NCBI GenBank assembly: GCA_013314855.1
Contig: JABUEW010000001.1
Coordinates: 88,377-140,463, forward strand
Direction of reading: 5' to 3'
DNA: 52,087 nt
Origin: Bacillota bacterium
GTDB lineage: Bacteria > Bacillota > Clostridia > Acetivibrionales > DUMC01
Shown here piece after piece: positions 8,032-16,237 of this stretch. The translations under genes were made by a program, and so were the position numbers. Below the pieces are notes generated by a model. The model did not search any database. It was not told the DNA's origin and saw only the letters and a program-made list of their open reading frames with translations. How positions within the stretch are numbered: position 1 is the first letter of the stretch; each line of letters opens with the position of its first letter.

Positions 8032-9303
8032 TTATGGAAAAACACCTCTCATTTTCTTTGCCTTCACAAGCCTTTCAAGAGCTACCATATATGCACCCAT
8101 TCTTAATGTTGTATTTTTTTCTTTTGCCTTTTCCCAAACTTCATTAAAAGCTTGAATCATTATTTCTTCAAGTCTGGAATTAATTGTTTCTTCATTCCAC
8201 AAAACAGCCTGATTGTTCTGCACCCATTCAAAATATGATACTGTAACACCACCTGCATTGGCTAGAATATCAGGAACAACAACTATTCCTCTTTCTTCAA
8301 GTATCTTATCTGCTTCAACAGTTGTAGGACCATTAGCCGCTTCTACAATAATTTTTGCTTTAAGCTGTTTTGCAATTTTCTCAGTTATCTGGTTCTCCAA
8401 AGCTGCAGGTATAAGTACATCAACGTCACATGTTAATAATTCCTCATTTGAAATACGCTTTATATTACCACCGGCAGGGTAACCTTCCAAAAGGTTTCTT
8501 CCACCATTGCTATCTATATATTTCTTTATATCAATTATATCCAGCCCGGATTCACAATACAGTCCGCCTGAAACATCACTTACTGCAATAACTTTACTCC
8601 CTAGGTTATAAAGAAGCTTTGCTACCGTCCCTCCTACGTTTCCCATACCCTGTATGGCAATTCTCGCTCCTTCTATTTGTATACCTATATGTTTAAGAAT
8701 TTCTCTGGTTATATACATTACACCTCTTCCTGTAGCCTCTTTTCTCCCTAATGAACCACCAATCTCGACAGGTTTACCTGTAACCACACCATGTACGGTA
8801 TATCCTTTAAACATACTGTAGGTATCCATAATCCATCCCATTATTTCCTCATTGGTGTTTACATCAGGAGCAGGTATATCCTTTTCCGGACCAATTAAAG
8901 GAAGAATCATTGCAGTGTATCTTCTCGTAAGTCTTTTGAGCTCATTCTTCGAAATTTCCCTAGGATCAACTTTTACAGCACCTTTAGCTCCTCCGTAAGG
9001 TAGATTTACAACGGCACATTTAAAGGTCATCCATGCAGCAAGCGCCTTTACTTCGTCCAGGTTAACATCCGGGTGATACCTTATCCCTCCCTTGCAAGGT
9101 CCTCTTGAACTTGAATGCTGTATCCGGTACCCTTCAAAAACCCGTATCGACCCATCATCCATTTCTACAGGTATGGAAACTTTCAACTCTCTTTCCGGGT
9201 TTTTAAGCGCCTCATAATCTCTCGGTTGAAGATTTAACATTTTCGCTGATTTTTCCAATACTTCAAGCATCTGTTCATATGCATTGTACTTTCGGTCATT
9301 CAT
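8032..9303 (-). CDS. gdhA: Glutamate dehydrogenase (Glu/Leu/Phe/Val dehydrogenase family)
   Basis: A 423-residue cytoplasmic enzyme, the usual length of bacterial NAD-type glutamate dehydrogenases, interconverting glutamate and 2-oxoglutarate plus ammonia. The substrate-binding domain shows KGGIRYHPDVNLDEVKALA and the active-site segment NLPYGGAKGAVKVDP (~98-112). The Rossmann domain shows GMGNVGG (~220-226). The C-terminal part carries EAANGPTT and DILANAGGVTVSYFEW. AAGGGGG precedes the ATG. It has its own consensus promoter at 9379-9407. It sits near the glutamate-synthase-like gene, so this is a nitrogen-assimilation neighbourhood, but the decayed region separates the two units. Confidence 0.95.
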   Translation of the reverse strand: MNDRKYNAYEQMLEVLEKSAKMLNLQPRDYEALKNPERELKVSIPVEMDDGSIRVFEGYRIQHSSSRGPCKGGIRYHPDVNLDEVKALAAWMTFKCAVVNLPYGGAKGAVKVDPREISKNELKRLTRRYTAMILPLIGPEKDIPAPDVNTNEEIMGWIMDTYSMFKGYTVHGVVTGKPVEIGGSLGRKEATGRGVMYITREILKHIGIQIEGARIAIQGMGNVGGTVAKLLYNLGSKVIAVSDVSGGLYCESGLDIIDIKKYIDSNGGRNLLEGYPAGGNIKRISNEELLTCDVDVLIPAALENQITEKIAKQLKAKIIVEAANGPTTVEADKILEERGIVVVPDILANAGGVTVSYFEWVQNNQAVLWNEETINSRLEEIMIQAFNEVWEKAKEKNTTLRMGAYMVALERLVKAKKMRGVFP

Positions 9304-9378
9304 GTGAATATCTTACCCCCTTAGAATTCTAAATTGTCTGCTAAAAAAATTTTTCTAAAAAATTTTCTAATCGAGATA

Positions 9379-9407
9379 ATTATATTACTTTAAACGGTAA
9401 TAATCAA
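9379..9407 (-). promoter_or_regulatory. SigmaA-type promoter for gdhA
   Basis: Minus strand: -35 TTGATT (9402-9407), 17-base spacer, -10 TATAAT (9379-9384), about 75 bases before the start codon. Confidence 0.75.
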
Positions 9408-9430
9408 TCTTTTTTGAAAAAATTTATTCA

Positions 9431-9499
9431 TTAAAAAAATAAGCGCCCCTTAAAATGAAAGTCAAATTGCATTTTTGCACTTATCACTTAAGGGGCTTT
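9431..9499 (-). terminator. Terminator after the LacI-family gene
   Basis: Minus strand: GCCCCTTAA pairs with TTAAGGGGC around a ~34-base loop that contains a small TGCAAAAATGCA hairpin. The stem is followed by ATTTTTTTAA. It separates the LacI gene from the gdhA promoter. Confidence 0.8.
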
Positions 9500-9570
9500 C
9501 TCTTATTCTTTTTACAAATGTTATAACTAAGAGATTTCCTAACTAATAGATTTCCATATACATTTCTGAG

Positions 9571-10632
9571 CTAACGTATACTTGCTACCGACTTTCTTAT
9601 TATAAGTGAAGGTTCAAGTATTATTGAAACATCCTCATATTCATTAGATTCAAAACTTTCTAAAAGCATCTGGCAAGCCAGTTTCCCTGTCTCGAAGGCA
9701 GGCTGGTTTACTGTAGTTAGTGGTGGATTTACCATACAAGAAACTTCAATATTGTCGAAACCTACAATCGAAACATCCTCAGGTACACTGAGTCCATTAT
9801 TGATAAGCTCCTGGATTGCTCCAAATGCAGTCATATCATTTACGGCAAAAATAGCGCTGGGCCTTTTTTCAAGCTGTAAAAACCTTTTTACCATTCTTTT
9901 CCCATTTTCAAATTCATACGTGGCATTTTCGTATTCCTCTTCCCTTTCACCAACTATAATATTTTCTTCCCTTATTTGTATATTATTTTTTAATAATGCC
10001 AGTTTATAACCCTCCAACGTATCTCTCCTGCTTACCTTCGTAAGGGGTGAAGTTATAAATGCAATATTCCTGTGTCCTTCATTAATAAGGTATTCTGTAG
10101 CTATTAGACCTCCTTTCACATAATTAAAACCTACCTTGCTGCACTTTAGTCCTTCAATATCCTGGTCTATGGTTACAATTTTTAATCCTTTCTTCTGCAT
10201 TTCCCATAGAAATTTGCCGTTATCCCCTATAGAAGATATTATTATTCCCTTTACCTGCTTCTGATACAGTGTTTCTATGTACTTCTTTTCAGTAACAGGA
10301 TCCCTAAAGGAATTGCATAGTAATATATTATAGCCCTTTTGCCTGGCTTCCAGCTCTATTCCAAGGATAATTTGAGGATAAAAAGGATTGGATATGGTAG
10401 GTATTATCACTCCAATATCCCTGCTATCGTTTTTCTTGAGCATTCTCCCCACCATATTCGGTGCATAATTAAGCTTTCGCGCTGCATCAAGTATTTTATA
10501 GCGCGTCTCTTCTTTAACAGGATACCCGCTGCCGCTAAGCACTCTGGAAACGGTAGCTGTAGAAGTACCTACTTCCTTTGCAATATCATATATTGTAGTC
10601 TTTTTATTTTCCGTTATATTTCTTCTGCCCAT
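9571..10632 (-). CDS. LacI/GalR-family transcriptional regulator
   Basis: A 353-residue repressor. The N-terminal HTH reads TIYDIAKEVGTSTATVSRVLSG, whose core VGTSTATVSRVLSG is diagnostic. The hinge (KLNYAPNMVGRMLKK) follows, then a periplasmic-binding-protein-like sensor domain with GVIIPTISNPFYPQIILGIE and AVNDMTAFGAIQEL and VSIVGFDNIEV. The ATG at 10632 is chosen because GGAG lies 8 bases before it; a GTG six bases earlier is less well placed. A LacI-type palindrome 38 bases upstream suggests autoregulation. The likely inducer is a sugar or sugar acid handled by the surrounding enzymes, but none can be named. Confidence 0.93.
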   Translation of the reverse strand: MGRRNITENKKTTIYDIAKEVGTSTATVSRVLSGSGYPVKEETRYKILDAARKLNYAPNMVGRMLKKNDSRDIGVIIPTISNPFYPQIILGIELEARQKGYNILLCNSFRDPVTEKKYIETLYQKQVKGIIISSIGDNGKFLWEMQKKGLKIVTIDQDIEGLKCSKVGFNYVKGGLIATEYLINEGHRNIAFITSPLTKVSRRDTLEGYKLALLKNNIQIREENIIVGEREEEYENATYEFENGKRMVKRFLQLEKRPSAIFAVNDMTAFGAIQELINNGLSVPEDVSIVGFDNIEVSCMVNPPLTTVNQPAFETGKLACQMLLESFESNEYEDVSIILEPSLIIRKSVASIR

Positions 10633-10670
10633 TGTCACTGCTCCAAATCATATACGAATCAGCATTTAGT

Positions 10671-10684
10671 AGTAATCGTTTACT
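10671..10684. promoter_or_regulatory. Putative LacI-family operator
   Basis: AGTAATCGTTTACT is a 14-bp near-perfect palindrome with the central CG typical of LacI/GalR operators. It sits 38 bases upstream of the LacI gene start. Confidence 0.6.
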
Positions 10685-10716
10685 ATATTAAGTTTACATC
10701 AGAATTACTAAAATGG

Positions 10717-10752
10717 CAAGTAATATAACAAGCAATATAACAAGCAATATAA
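10717..10752. repeat. Three tandem 12-bp repeats
   Basis: CAAGTAATATAA followed by two exact copies of CAAGCAATATAA, in the gap between the LacI gene and the UroD-like gene. Confidence 0.8.
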
Positions 10753-10758
10753 AATAAT

Positions 10759-10810
10759 AAATCCATTTGAACCGGAAGACTAATTACCTCCCATACATTC
10801 AAACGGATTT
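10759..10810 (-). terminator. Probable terminator after the UroD-like gene
   Basis: AAATCCGTTTGAA pairs with TTCAAATGGATTT on the minus strand around a ~26-base loop, followed by ATTATTTTA. The T-run is weak. Confidence 0.55.
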
Positions 10811-10846
10811 TGTATTTGTGATTCTGCAACGAACTGATTCTACAAC

Positions 10847-11998
10847 TCACAACCAGCCGGTAAGTTCCGCAAGAAGCCGTGTATATTCAACAAAATTGGG
10901 CCATGATATATCAGGAGGGACGCCATGGTCACAACCGGGTATAAATCCTCCATCTTTTAATAGTGGAGGAACCACTCTCATAACTTCATTTACCATATCC
11001 TTTCCACCCTTTGCGATAGCTCTTTTATCAATTCCTCCTGTATAAGCCATATTCTTGCCGTAAAGCCGCCTGTATTCTACTATATCATTATAAGCTGCAA
11101 CTTCTATAGGATCACACACATTTATTCCGGACTCAATCCAGATAGGTATTAATTCTCCAACATATCCGTCAGAGTCCATGTCAACTATAGGACATCCACT
11201 TGCTTTTATTTCTTTAACCCAGCGTTTATACGTCGGCATAAGGAATTCACGGGTCATGGCCGGTGAAATCATACTCTTTGCCTTATATGCCATATCTTCC
11301 GATATATGAACTTTGTCCAGTTTTACCTTATTAATAAAACGGGCCATTACCTTTGAAACAAATTCAGTCCAAAATTCAATCATTTCATGGACAAAATCAG
11401 GCTCCTCAATAAATTTGATACACAAGTTTTCAAATCCAAGCCATTCCCTCAACTGCCAGAAAGGCCCATTTACATTTATTCCTACAACGTAATCCCTGTC
11501 TTTAAGCTTTTCACAGATTTCATCAAGATTTTCAGGTAAACGTCCGGTGGTATCGGGATTATAACGTTTTTTCATTTCCTCCCAGTCTTCCCTGGTTTCT
11601 ACCGGAAACTTGTGCCATTTCCTTGTGACAAAATCTTTGGCTGACCTTATATATGTATAGTCATATTTGTCGGATATTTCAGTTATCGCGCCCATCCAGT
11701 CCTGTACAATATAGTGCCCGTCTTTATGTTCTAATACCTTTTCTTCGAATTGAGGAATCATCTTAAAGTCTACATTCAAATATACCCTATCAGCTTTAGC
11801 CGGTTCAGGCAAGCCCAACATATCCATCAAAGCATCGTAGTAATTTACCCCTTCAGGCAAACCCTGATTGTGCCATGCAGCTAACGTAGATTCTCTCGGT
11901 CCCCCAGGCTGTAACGGAATTTTGTCAGGGTTGCCGAAAAGCAGTGTTTCAAGGTATCTCTCCCTCTCCGTCATTTTCTTATTAGACCACTCTCTCAT
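10847..11998 (-). CDS. UroD/MtaA-superfamily protein
   Basis: A 383-residue TIM-barrel protein of the uroporphyrinogen decarboxylase/methyltransferase superfamily. Visible family segments are the N-terminal TERERYLETLLFGNPDKIPLQ (core RERYLETLLFGNPDKIP), the mid-chain ISEDMAYKAKSMISP, and the DMDSDGYVGELIPIWIESG and AYTGGIDKRAIAKGG segments near the C-terminus. The HxC zinc motif of corrinoid methyltransferases such as MtaA is not seen, so activity is unclear. Heme synthesis is unlikely given the sugar-catabolism surroundings. The ATG at 11998 follows AGGAGG by 10 bases; the open TTG 24 bases earlier precedes the ribosome site. A damaged relative lies at 14085-14726. Confidence 0.8.
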   Translation of the reverse strand: MREWSNKKMTERERYLETLLFGNPDKIPLQPGGPRESTLAAWHNQGLPEGVNYYDALMDMLGLPEPAKADRVYLNVDFKMIPQFEEKVLEHKDGHYIVQDWMGAITEISDKYDYTYIRSAKDFVTRKWHKFPVETREDWEEMKKRYNPDTTGRLPENLDEICEKLKDRDYVVGINVNGPFWQLREWLGFENLCIKFIEEPDFVHEMIEFWTEFVSKVMARFINKVKLDKVHISEDMAYKAKSMISPAMTREFLMPTYKRWVKEIKASGCPIVDMDSDGYVGELIPIWIESGINVCDPIEVAAYNDIVEYRRLYGKNMAYTGGIDKRAIAKGGKDMVNEVMRVVPPLLKDGGFIPGCDHGVPPDISWPNFVEYTRLLAELTGWL

Positions 11999-12307
11999 CT
12001 TATTCAAACCTCCTATTAGCAAATTATTAAAAAACCTTAGATAACAGGTTATTTATGTTTCCTCTTCTCTGCTAATTAGGTTATAATATCTTAAATATAA
12101 ATGTCTTAACTTATATTGTCATATTTAAAAATATTAACATTTCTTGCTGTAAGAATTTTATATAATTCAGGTAATTCTACAGGTTATTCTACATGTAGTT
12201 AAAATAGAGTTAAAAATAAAAATAAGGCAGGCATTTTTAAATGACTGCCTTAGTAAACTTGAAACTTTAAAATCACGCGTGGGCAACGTTATCCATTAAC
12301 TTTCTAT
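11999..12307. other. Intergenic region upstream of the UroD-like gene
   Basis: This 309-base AT-rich gap holds the terminator of the NagB-like gene (12211-12251). It also holds the leader of the UroD-like gene, which includes a weak 5-bp hairpin ending in TTTTTT near 12030-12052. No open frame or clear consensus promoter was found. Confidence 0.5.
12211..12251 (-). terminator. Terminator after the NagB-like gene
   Basis: Minus strand: AAGGCAG pairs with CTGCCTT around a loop with an internal CATTTAAAAATG hairpin, followed by ATTTTTATTTTTA. Confidence 0.8.
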
Positions 12308-13258
12308 TTAATTACACTCCGGCTCCAATGGACCTGCCAATTCTTTCAGGAAGAACAGCTTACCGGGCAACGTAGGCATAAAGCTTGATGGAACCCAAAT
12401 ATCCGGGCCGTATCTTAGAGTTACCCAAAGAGAAACTCCCTGCCACATCATGCCTCTTCCCAATGTACCGTCGCAACCGCCGATAATCTTATCCGATTGC
12501 AGGAATAAGCCTGGTCCGATAGTATTTGCACGACACGGTACCAATGTTGTCCTGCTCTTGAAACTGGTTATAGCATTTTGCTCTATTGTAAGCGGATGAA
12601 GTTTTGCGGCAATCCTGTAGGTTTGTTTTTTCCATTCATCTTCACAACAAAACTCTGCTGCAAAATGAGGTTCCCAAAATGCTATATGGAATACACGACC
12701 TATTCCAAATACAGTTACAAGTTTTGCACCTTCTGCTCTTAATTTTGCAATTTTTTCGGGGTATGTAGGTAAATTGTCCTTAGTAGCAAAATTCCTTTGA
12801 GATATAGGTACAGTTAAATCCCCCAAAGGACCATACAATGCCCCTTCCATTGCATTCTGGAATGCTCCTGGATTTGTAGGCTCCAGGGTATTACCTTCCG
12901 AATCACTCCATTCGTCCATGTTAAAACCGTATACATGGGAGCAATCTATGTTCCACTCCTTCAAAAAATAAACCGTCCAGCGGTACATCCCCATAGGACC
13001 TACAGGAAGGATTAAAGCAAGTTTTCTCCCCTCTTCTTTTGCCCTCCTTATCTCCATAGCAATCTCATGTCCCATCATCATATCAAAATCATAAATGTTG
13101 TCACAGGGGATCGGTGTGAAATCCTCGTTCCAAAAAGCCTGCCTTTTTATTATTTCTTCGGGTGGGTTAGAACAACATTCATCAATTTTTTTCATATCCC
13201 ACCCGGCAGGGAAAAACCCCTCCAACAGTGAACCCTTAACTGTATCCAAAAAATTCAT
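12308..13258 (-). CDS. Glucosamine-6-phosphate deaminase-like (NagB-family) protein with altered active site
   Basis: A 316-residue protein of the NagB/ribose-5-phosphate isomerase-like fold. The segment [13 protein letters not shown] (~110-122) matches the NagB motif FNMDEY..L, keeping the Asp equivalent to E. coli D72. The second motif, normally GIG.DGHIAFNEP, reads [13 protein letters not shown] (~185-197). The His and Glu are kept, but the Asp equivalent to D141 is Val. Length is ~50 residues above classic NagB. A changed or lost deaminase activity is inferred. The ATG at 13258 follows GGGAGG at 7 bases; an upstream ATG at 13279 precedes the ribosome site. Neighbours suggest sugar catabolism. 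Confidence 0.75.
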   Translation of the reverse strand: MNFLDTVKGSLLEGFFPAGWDMKKIDECCSNPPEEIIKRQAFWNEDFTPIPCDNIYDFDMMMGHEIAMEIRRAKEEGRKLALILPVGPMGMYRWTVYFLKEWNIDCSHVYGFNMDEWSDSEGNTLEPTNPGAFQNAMEGALYGPLGDLTVPISQRNFATKDNLPTYPEKIAKLRAEGAKLVTVFGIGRVFHIAFWEPHFAAEFCCEDEWKKQTYRIAAKLHPLTIEQNAITSFKSRTTLVPCRANTIGPGLFLQSDKIIGGCDGTLGRGMMWQGVSLWVTLRYGPDIWVPSSFMPTLPGKLFFLKELAGPLEPECN

Positions 13259-13345
13259 GATACAACCTCCCTTAAACATTATTTATCTGTTTAAGTCTAT
13301 TATAAGGTTAAATGGGGATTATTTCAACTTGTAAAAATATTCATT

Positions 13346-13804
13346 TCAAACTACAAGATATTCTTTAATGTTGTAAAACTCCAGTCCCAAGTCCTTTTTA
13401 TCCCATTGATTATCGGTCCCAACAATAGCACAGTTCAAAATTTTAGCTGAAGATATTATCAAAGCATCAGGCATTTTCAATCCTGTTTTACTCCTTATAT
13501 TAGCAGCTTCTATGGCTATCGATTTATCAATATCAATCAAATCCAAATTGGGAAAGGTATTCAAAAAGCTTGTTATCTTATCAATTAGTAGGTTGTTACG
13601 CAGTTTCATTGGTTTAACTAAAATCTCTGCTACTGTAACAACCGATATAGCTCCCTCTACTTCTCCTTTTTCAACAATTGAGAATACTTCTTTTGAAAGG
13701 TCGCCAAATACTTCATTCCCTTCTAAAAAATATATAACTACATTTGTGTCTATCATTATTTTTTCCCTTTTTCTTAGTTCACCAGTAAGAGATTTCAATC
13801 CCAT
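13346..13804 (-). CDS. vapC: PIN-domain ribonuclease toxin (VapC-type)
   Basis: A 152-residue PIN-domain protein. The acidic residues expected in PIN nucleases are visible: the first Asp in MIDTNVVIYFL (~17-27), a Glu in VVTVAEILVKP (~55-65), the Asp in KMPDALIISSA and the late Asp in IVGTDNQWDKK. Such toxins cleave specific RNAs when freed from the antitoxin. Its ATG overlaps the stop of the upstream antitoxin gene by 10 bases (ATGGGATTGA), the usual sign of translational coupling. A shorter start at the internal Met before IDTNVV would remove 16 residues and is possible. Confidence 0.9.
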   Translation of the reverse strand: MGLKSLTGELRKREKIMIDTNVVIYFLEGNEVFGDLSKEVFSIVEKGEVEGAISVVTVAEILVKPMKLRNNLLIDKITSFLNTFPNLDLIDIDKSIAIEAANIRSKTGLKMPDALIISSAKILNCAIVGTDNQWDKKDLGLEFYNIKEYLVV

Positions 13805-14034
13805 GTTTCCCTCTCTTCCTTAACATAAGCATCGATTTCTTCAACAGTATTGCCGTAGGTCCCTTTAGCCACGCTGTAATAATGCTCAACATAGTTATCC
13901 GGCTCGGGAGTAATAATGATCTTGCCATCTTTTATCTCCATAAATAACCGGCTTCCCTTTCTTACCTTAAGCTCACGACAAATTTCTACCGGTAAAGTGA
14001 CCTGGTTTTTACTAGATACCCTTACACTATGCAT
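13795..14034 (-). CDS. vapB: AbrB/SpoVT-type antitoxin of the PIN toxin
   Basis: A 79-residue DNA-binding protein. The N-terminal half is a swapped-hairpin AbrB domain: VRVSSKNQVTLPVEICRELKV (core SSKNQVTLPVEI), then KGSRLFMEIKDGKIIITPE. The acidic C-terminal tail (VEEIDAYVKEERETWD) would cap the toxin. It precedes and overlaps the PIN-domain gene, so the pair forms a type II toxin-antitoxin operon and is likely autoregulated. A GAGGTAAGG ribosome site precedes the ATG. The pair sits beside a decayed UroD-like gene, consistent with insertion in a variable spot. Confidence 0.9.
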   Translation of the reverse strand: MHSVRVSSKNQVTLPVEICRELKVRKGSRLFMEIKDGKIIITPEPDNYVEHYYSVAKGTYGNTVEEIDAYVKEERETWD

Positions 14035-14084
14035 TTATCCTTACCTCCTCTAAATATTCCTTACATTTTTATTATAAACTTTTA

Positions 14085-14726
14085 TTAATATTTATCAATA
14101 GTTACTTTTCTTAGTTCATACTCATCCACTCCATCCATTATGGCCGTAAAGTTGTCCTTCCAGCGGTCTTGAGGCACATCCTCGGTAATACCTATAATAA
14201 ACCCATTGCCTGGGTCCGCTTGTTCAATCAATTCTATAGTTTTACGCTTAATCTCTTCAAGAGAATTCAAATGCCATGCACTTGGCCAGTTTATCCATAA
14301 GACTTTCCTACCAAATATACTGCGGGCTTCTTTGACAGGAGGACTCATACCGGGGTCATAAGCTTCAATATAATCCAGATCCGTTTTTGCAATAGCCTCC
14401 ATTATTATTGTGTTGTCAGCATCAAAATGACAGCCTATAAGTTTTCCCTTTTTATGCATTATCTCAGCGGCTTCATTATAATGAGGGATATAATACTTTT
14501 CAAAGTTTTCAACTCCTATTAACTGGGGTATTACATTCCCGCCATAATTGCAAAACTCTAAGGGTCCATTTGCTACAACCGGATATATTTTTCTGGCTAC
14601 TTCAACCAATGCGTTATAAAGTTCAAGTACCTCCTCTCATGATATGAGTTCTGCAATAGCTTCAACTTTTGAAAAATCGGCATTTGGAGGTACATTGTCC
14701 GACATTCCCAGGATAAAGCCTTTTCT
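14085..14726 (-). pseudogene. Fused remnants of two UroD-like genes
   Basis: The minus strand first reads the very C-terminus of one UroD/MtaA-like protein (KGFILGMSDNVPP to AELIS) and stops at TGA (14637-14639). The same frame then continues as EEVLELYNALVEVARKIYPV. It runs through GPLEFCNYGGNVIP, GCHFDADNTIIMEAI and GFIIGITEDVPQD to a normal end. The second piece lacks the N-terminal ~45% of the ~350-400-residue family. A deletion between tandem paralogues explains this. An open frame of 174 codons begins with a start codon at 14609, but a functional protein is unlikely. The intact relative is at 10847-11998. Confidence 0.75.
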
Positions 14727-14739
14727 TTATGCTGATTAT

Positions 14740-14780
14740 AAAAAAAGTGAAGAAAATGCACCATGATTTCCTTCACTTTT
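14740..14780 (-). terminator. Terminator after the first Gfo/Idh/MocA gene
   Basis: Minus strand: AAAGTGAAG pairs with CTTCACTTT around an 18-base loop, then TTTTTTAT. It shows that the UroD-like remnant downstream is not in the same transcript. Confidence 0.85.
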
Positions 14781-14816
14781 GTCTAATTCTTCATTCAAAC
14801 CTTTATACCCATAGCT

Positions 14817-16037
14817 TTATACCATCTTAATAAGGTCCTTAATACGGAACATTTTCTTTTCCTTTATACTCTTATTGGCACATATACCTATCATAATGGA
14901 TTTTACACCGTCATAGGAACCTGCGCAGTGATTCAACGGATCGGGAAGGTTACCCCTAAATATCATTTCACGCAATCTCTCGTCTCCTCCGCCATGCCCT
15001 CCTGATGCTTTTGGCACATCATAGGTAACTACTTCGCCTTTTCTGTTGAATAACTGAATCTGGTAAATGGACTCACGAGCTTTATGGCCACTGTGGTATT
15101 CCGCAGCTTCCAATCTGCCATTAGTACCGTTAATACTAATCTTCCATCCTTCATAGGGACTATATGCTATTAAGGAATACGTAAGAATAGTGCCTTTATT
15201 ATATTTTACAGTAACCGACATTGAGTCGTAAATATCTATTTCCTCATCAAATACACACCTGTCACGGAAATATCCGTCTTCTTTTTCAGCTTTGAAATAA
15301 AACTCCTTCATATGGGGGTCTTCATGGTATTTAACAGCAAACTCACATGTCTTTGCGTATTGGCATGTGCTGCACCTTTCTCCCCTGTTTTCCCTGGTAG
15401 GTCCATAAAACCTTAAATTCCCATTAGCATATATCTCCTCCGGTTCTTCTTCAATCCACCAATTTACCAGGTCAAAATGGTGAGTGGCTTTATGTACCAG
15501 GAGTCCTCCCGAGTTTTCCATCCGTCTGTGCCATCTTCTGAAATAGTCGGCACCATGTTTTGTATCAAGGAGATATTCGAAATCCACACTCAATATCTTT
15601 CCAACTGCACCTTCCTTTATCAACTCTTTCACTCTTGTAACATAAGGTGCAAACCTGTAATTAAATGTTACTATAACCTTTTTTCCCGTCCTCTTTTCCG
15701 CCTCAAGTATTGCATTACATTTTTCATCATCAATGGTCATTGGCTTTTCAGTTATTGCGTCACACCCATATTCCATGCTTTTTATAATATATTCATGGTG
15801 GAACCTGTCTACAGTAGTAATTATTGCAACATCAGGCTTAGCTTCTTTCATCATTTGGTCATAATCGGTATAAACAGGAATATTGGTGTCCGTATTCTTT
15901 TGAATGTATTCAGCCCTTGTCCTGTTGATATCAAATATTCCTACAATTTTAGCAACATCCTTAAAGTCATTTACAAGAGGTTTGGCAAACATACCTAAAG
16001 CTCTTCCGCTTGCGCCCACCAATACATATTTTTTCAT
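14817..16037 (-). CDS. Gfo/Idh/MocA-family oxidoreductase
   Basis: A 406-residue NAD(P)-dependent sugar oxidoreductase. The Rossmann start reads KKYVLVGASGRALGMFAKPL, with core GASGRALG. The EKP catalytic signature appears as AITEKPMT (~94-101), and the substrate-domain motif with catalytic His as GGLLVHKATHHFDLVNWW. An extra Cys cluster (RGERCSTCQYAKTC, ~220-233) is unusual and may bind metal. AAGGAG precedes the ATG, and a perfect extended -10 (TGTTATAAT) lies ~90 bases upstream. It is divergent from the tandem AraC genes, which probably control it. The sugar substrate is unknown. Confidence 0.9.
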   Translation of the reverse strand: MKKYVLVGASGRALGMFAKPLVNDFKDVAKIVGIFDINRTRAEYIQKNTDTNIPVYTDYDQMMKEAKPDVAIITTVDRFHHEYIIKSMEYGCDAITEKPMTIDDEKCNAILEAEKRTGKKVIVTFNYRFAPYVTRVKELIKEGAVGKILSVDFEYLLDTKHGADYFRRWHRRMENSGGLLVHKATHHFDLVNWWIEEEPEEIYANGNLRFYGPTRENRGERCSTCQYAKTCEFAVKYHEDPHMKEFYFKAEKEDGYFRDRCVFDEEIDIYDSMSVTVKYNKGTILTYSLIAYSPYEGWKISINGTNGRLEAAEYHSGHKARESIYQIQLFNRKGEVVTYDVPKASGGHGGGDERLREMIFRGNLPDPLNHCAGSYDGVKSIMIGICANKSIKEKKMFRIKDLIKMV

Positions 16038-16123
16038 TGTTTCAACATCTCCTTTTAATTTAGGATAGTATGTTTTATTAACCTGTTCAATGTACCTTAC
16101 TATTTGTCTTTAATATCTGTTTT

Positions 16124-16132
16124 ATTATAACA
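16124..16132 (-). promoter_or_regulatory. Extended -10 promoter for the first Gfo/Idh gene
   Basis: Minus strand TG-T-TATAAT; no good -35 was found at the usual spacing, which suits activator dependence on the divergent AraC regulators. Confidence 0.55.
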
Positions 16133-16237
16133 TAATCTTTTTCCCTTTACTTTATAAATCTTGTTCTATATAATTAAAATAATATATCAATATTGCTTTC
16201 TATATAGGAAGTAATCCGGGGAGGGGGGAGAATTATC

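Noticed and set aside
14637-14639. In-frame TGA within the UroD-like remnant as possible selenocysteine or readthrough
   Set aside because: The residues before it are a normal UroD C-terminus and those after it start mid-protein, so two truncated genes explain it. No SECIS-like hairpin is placed after it.
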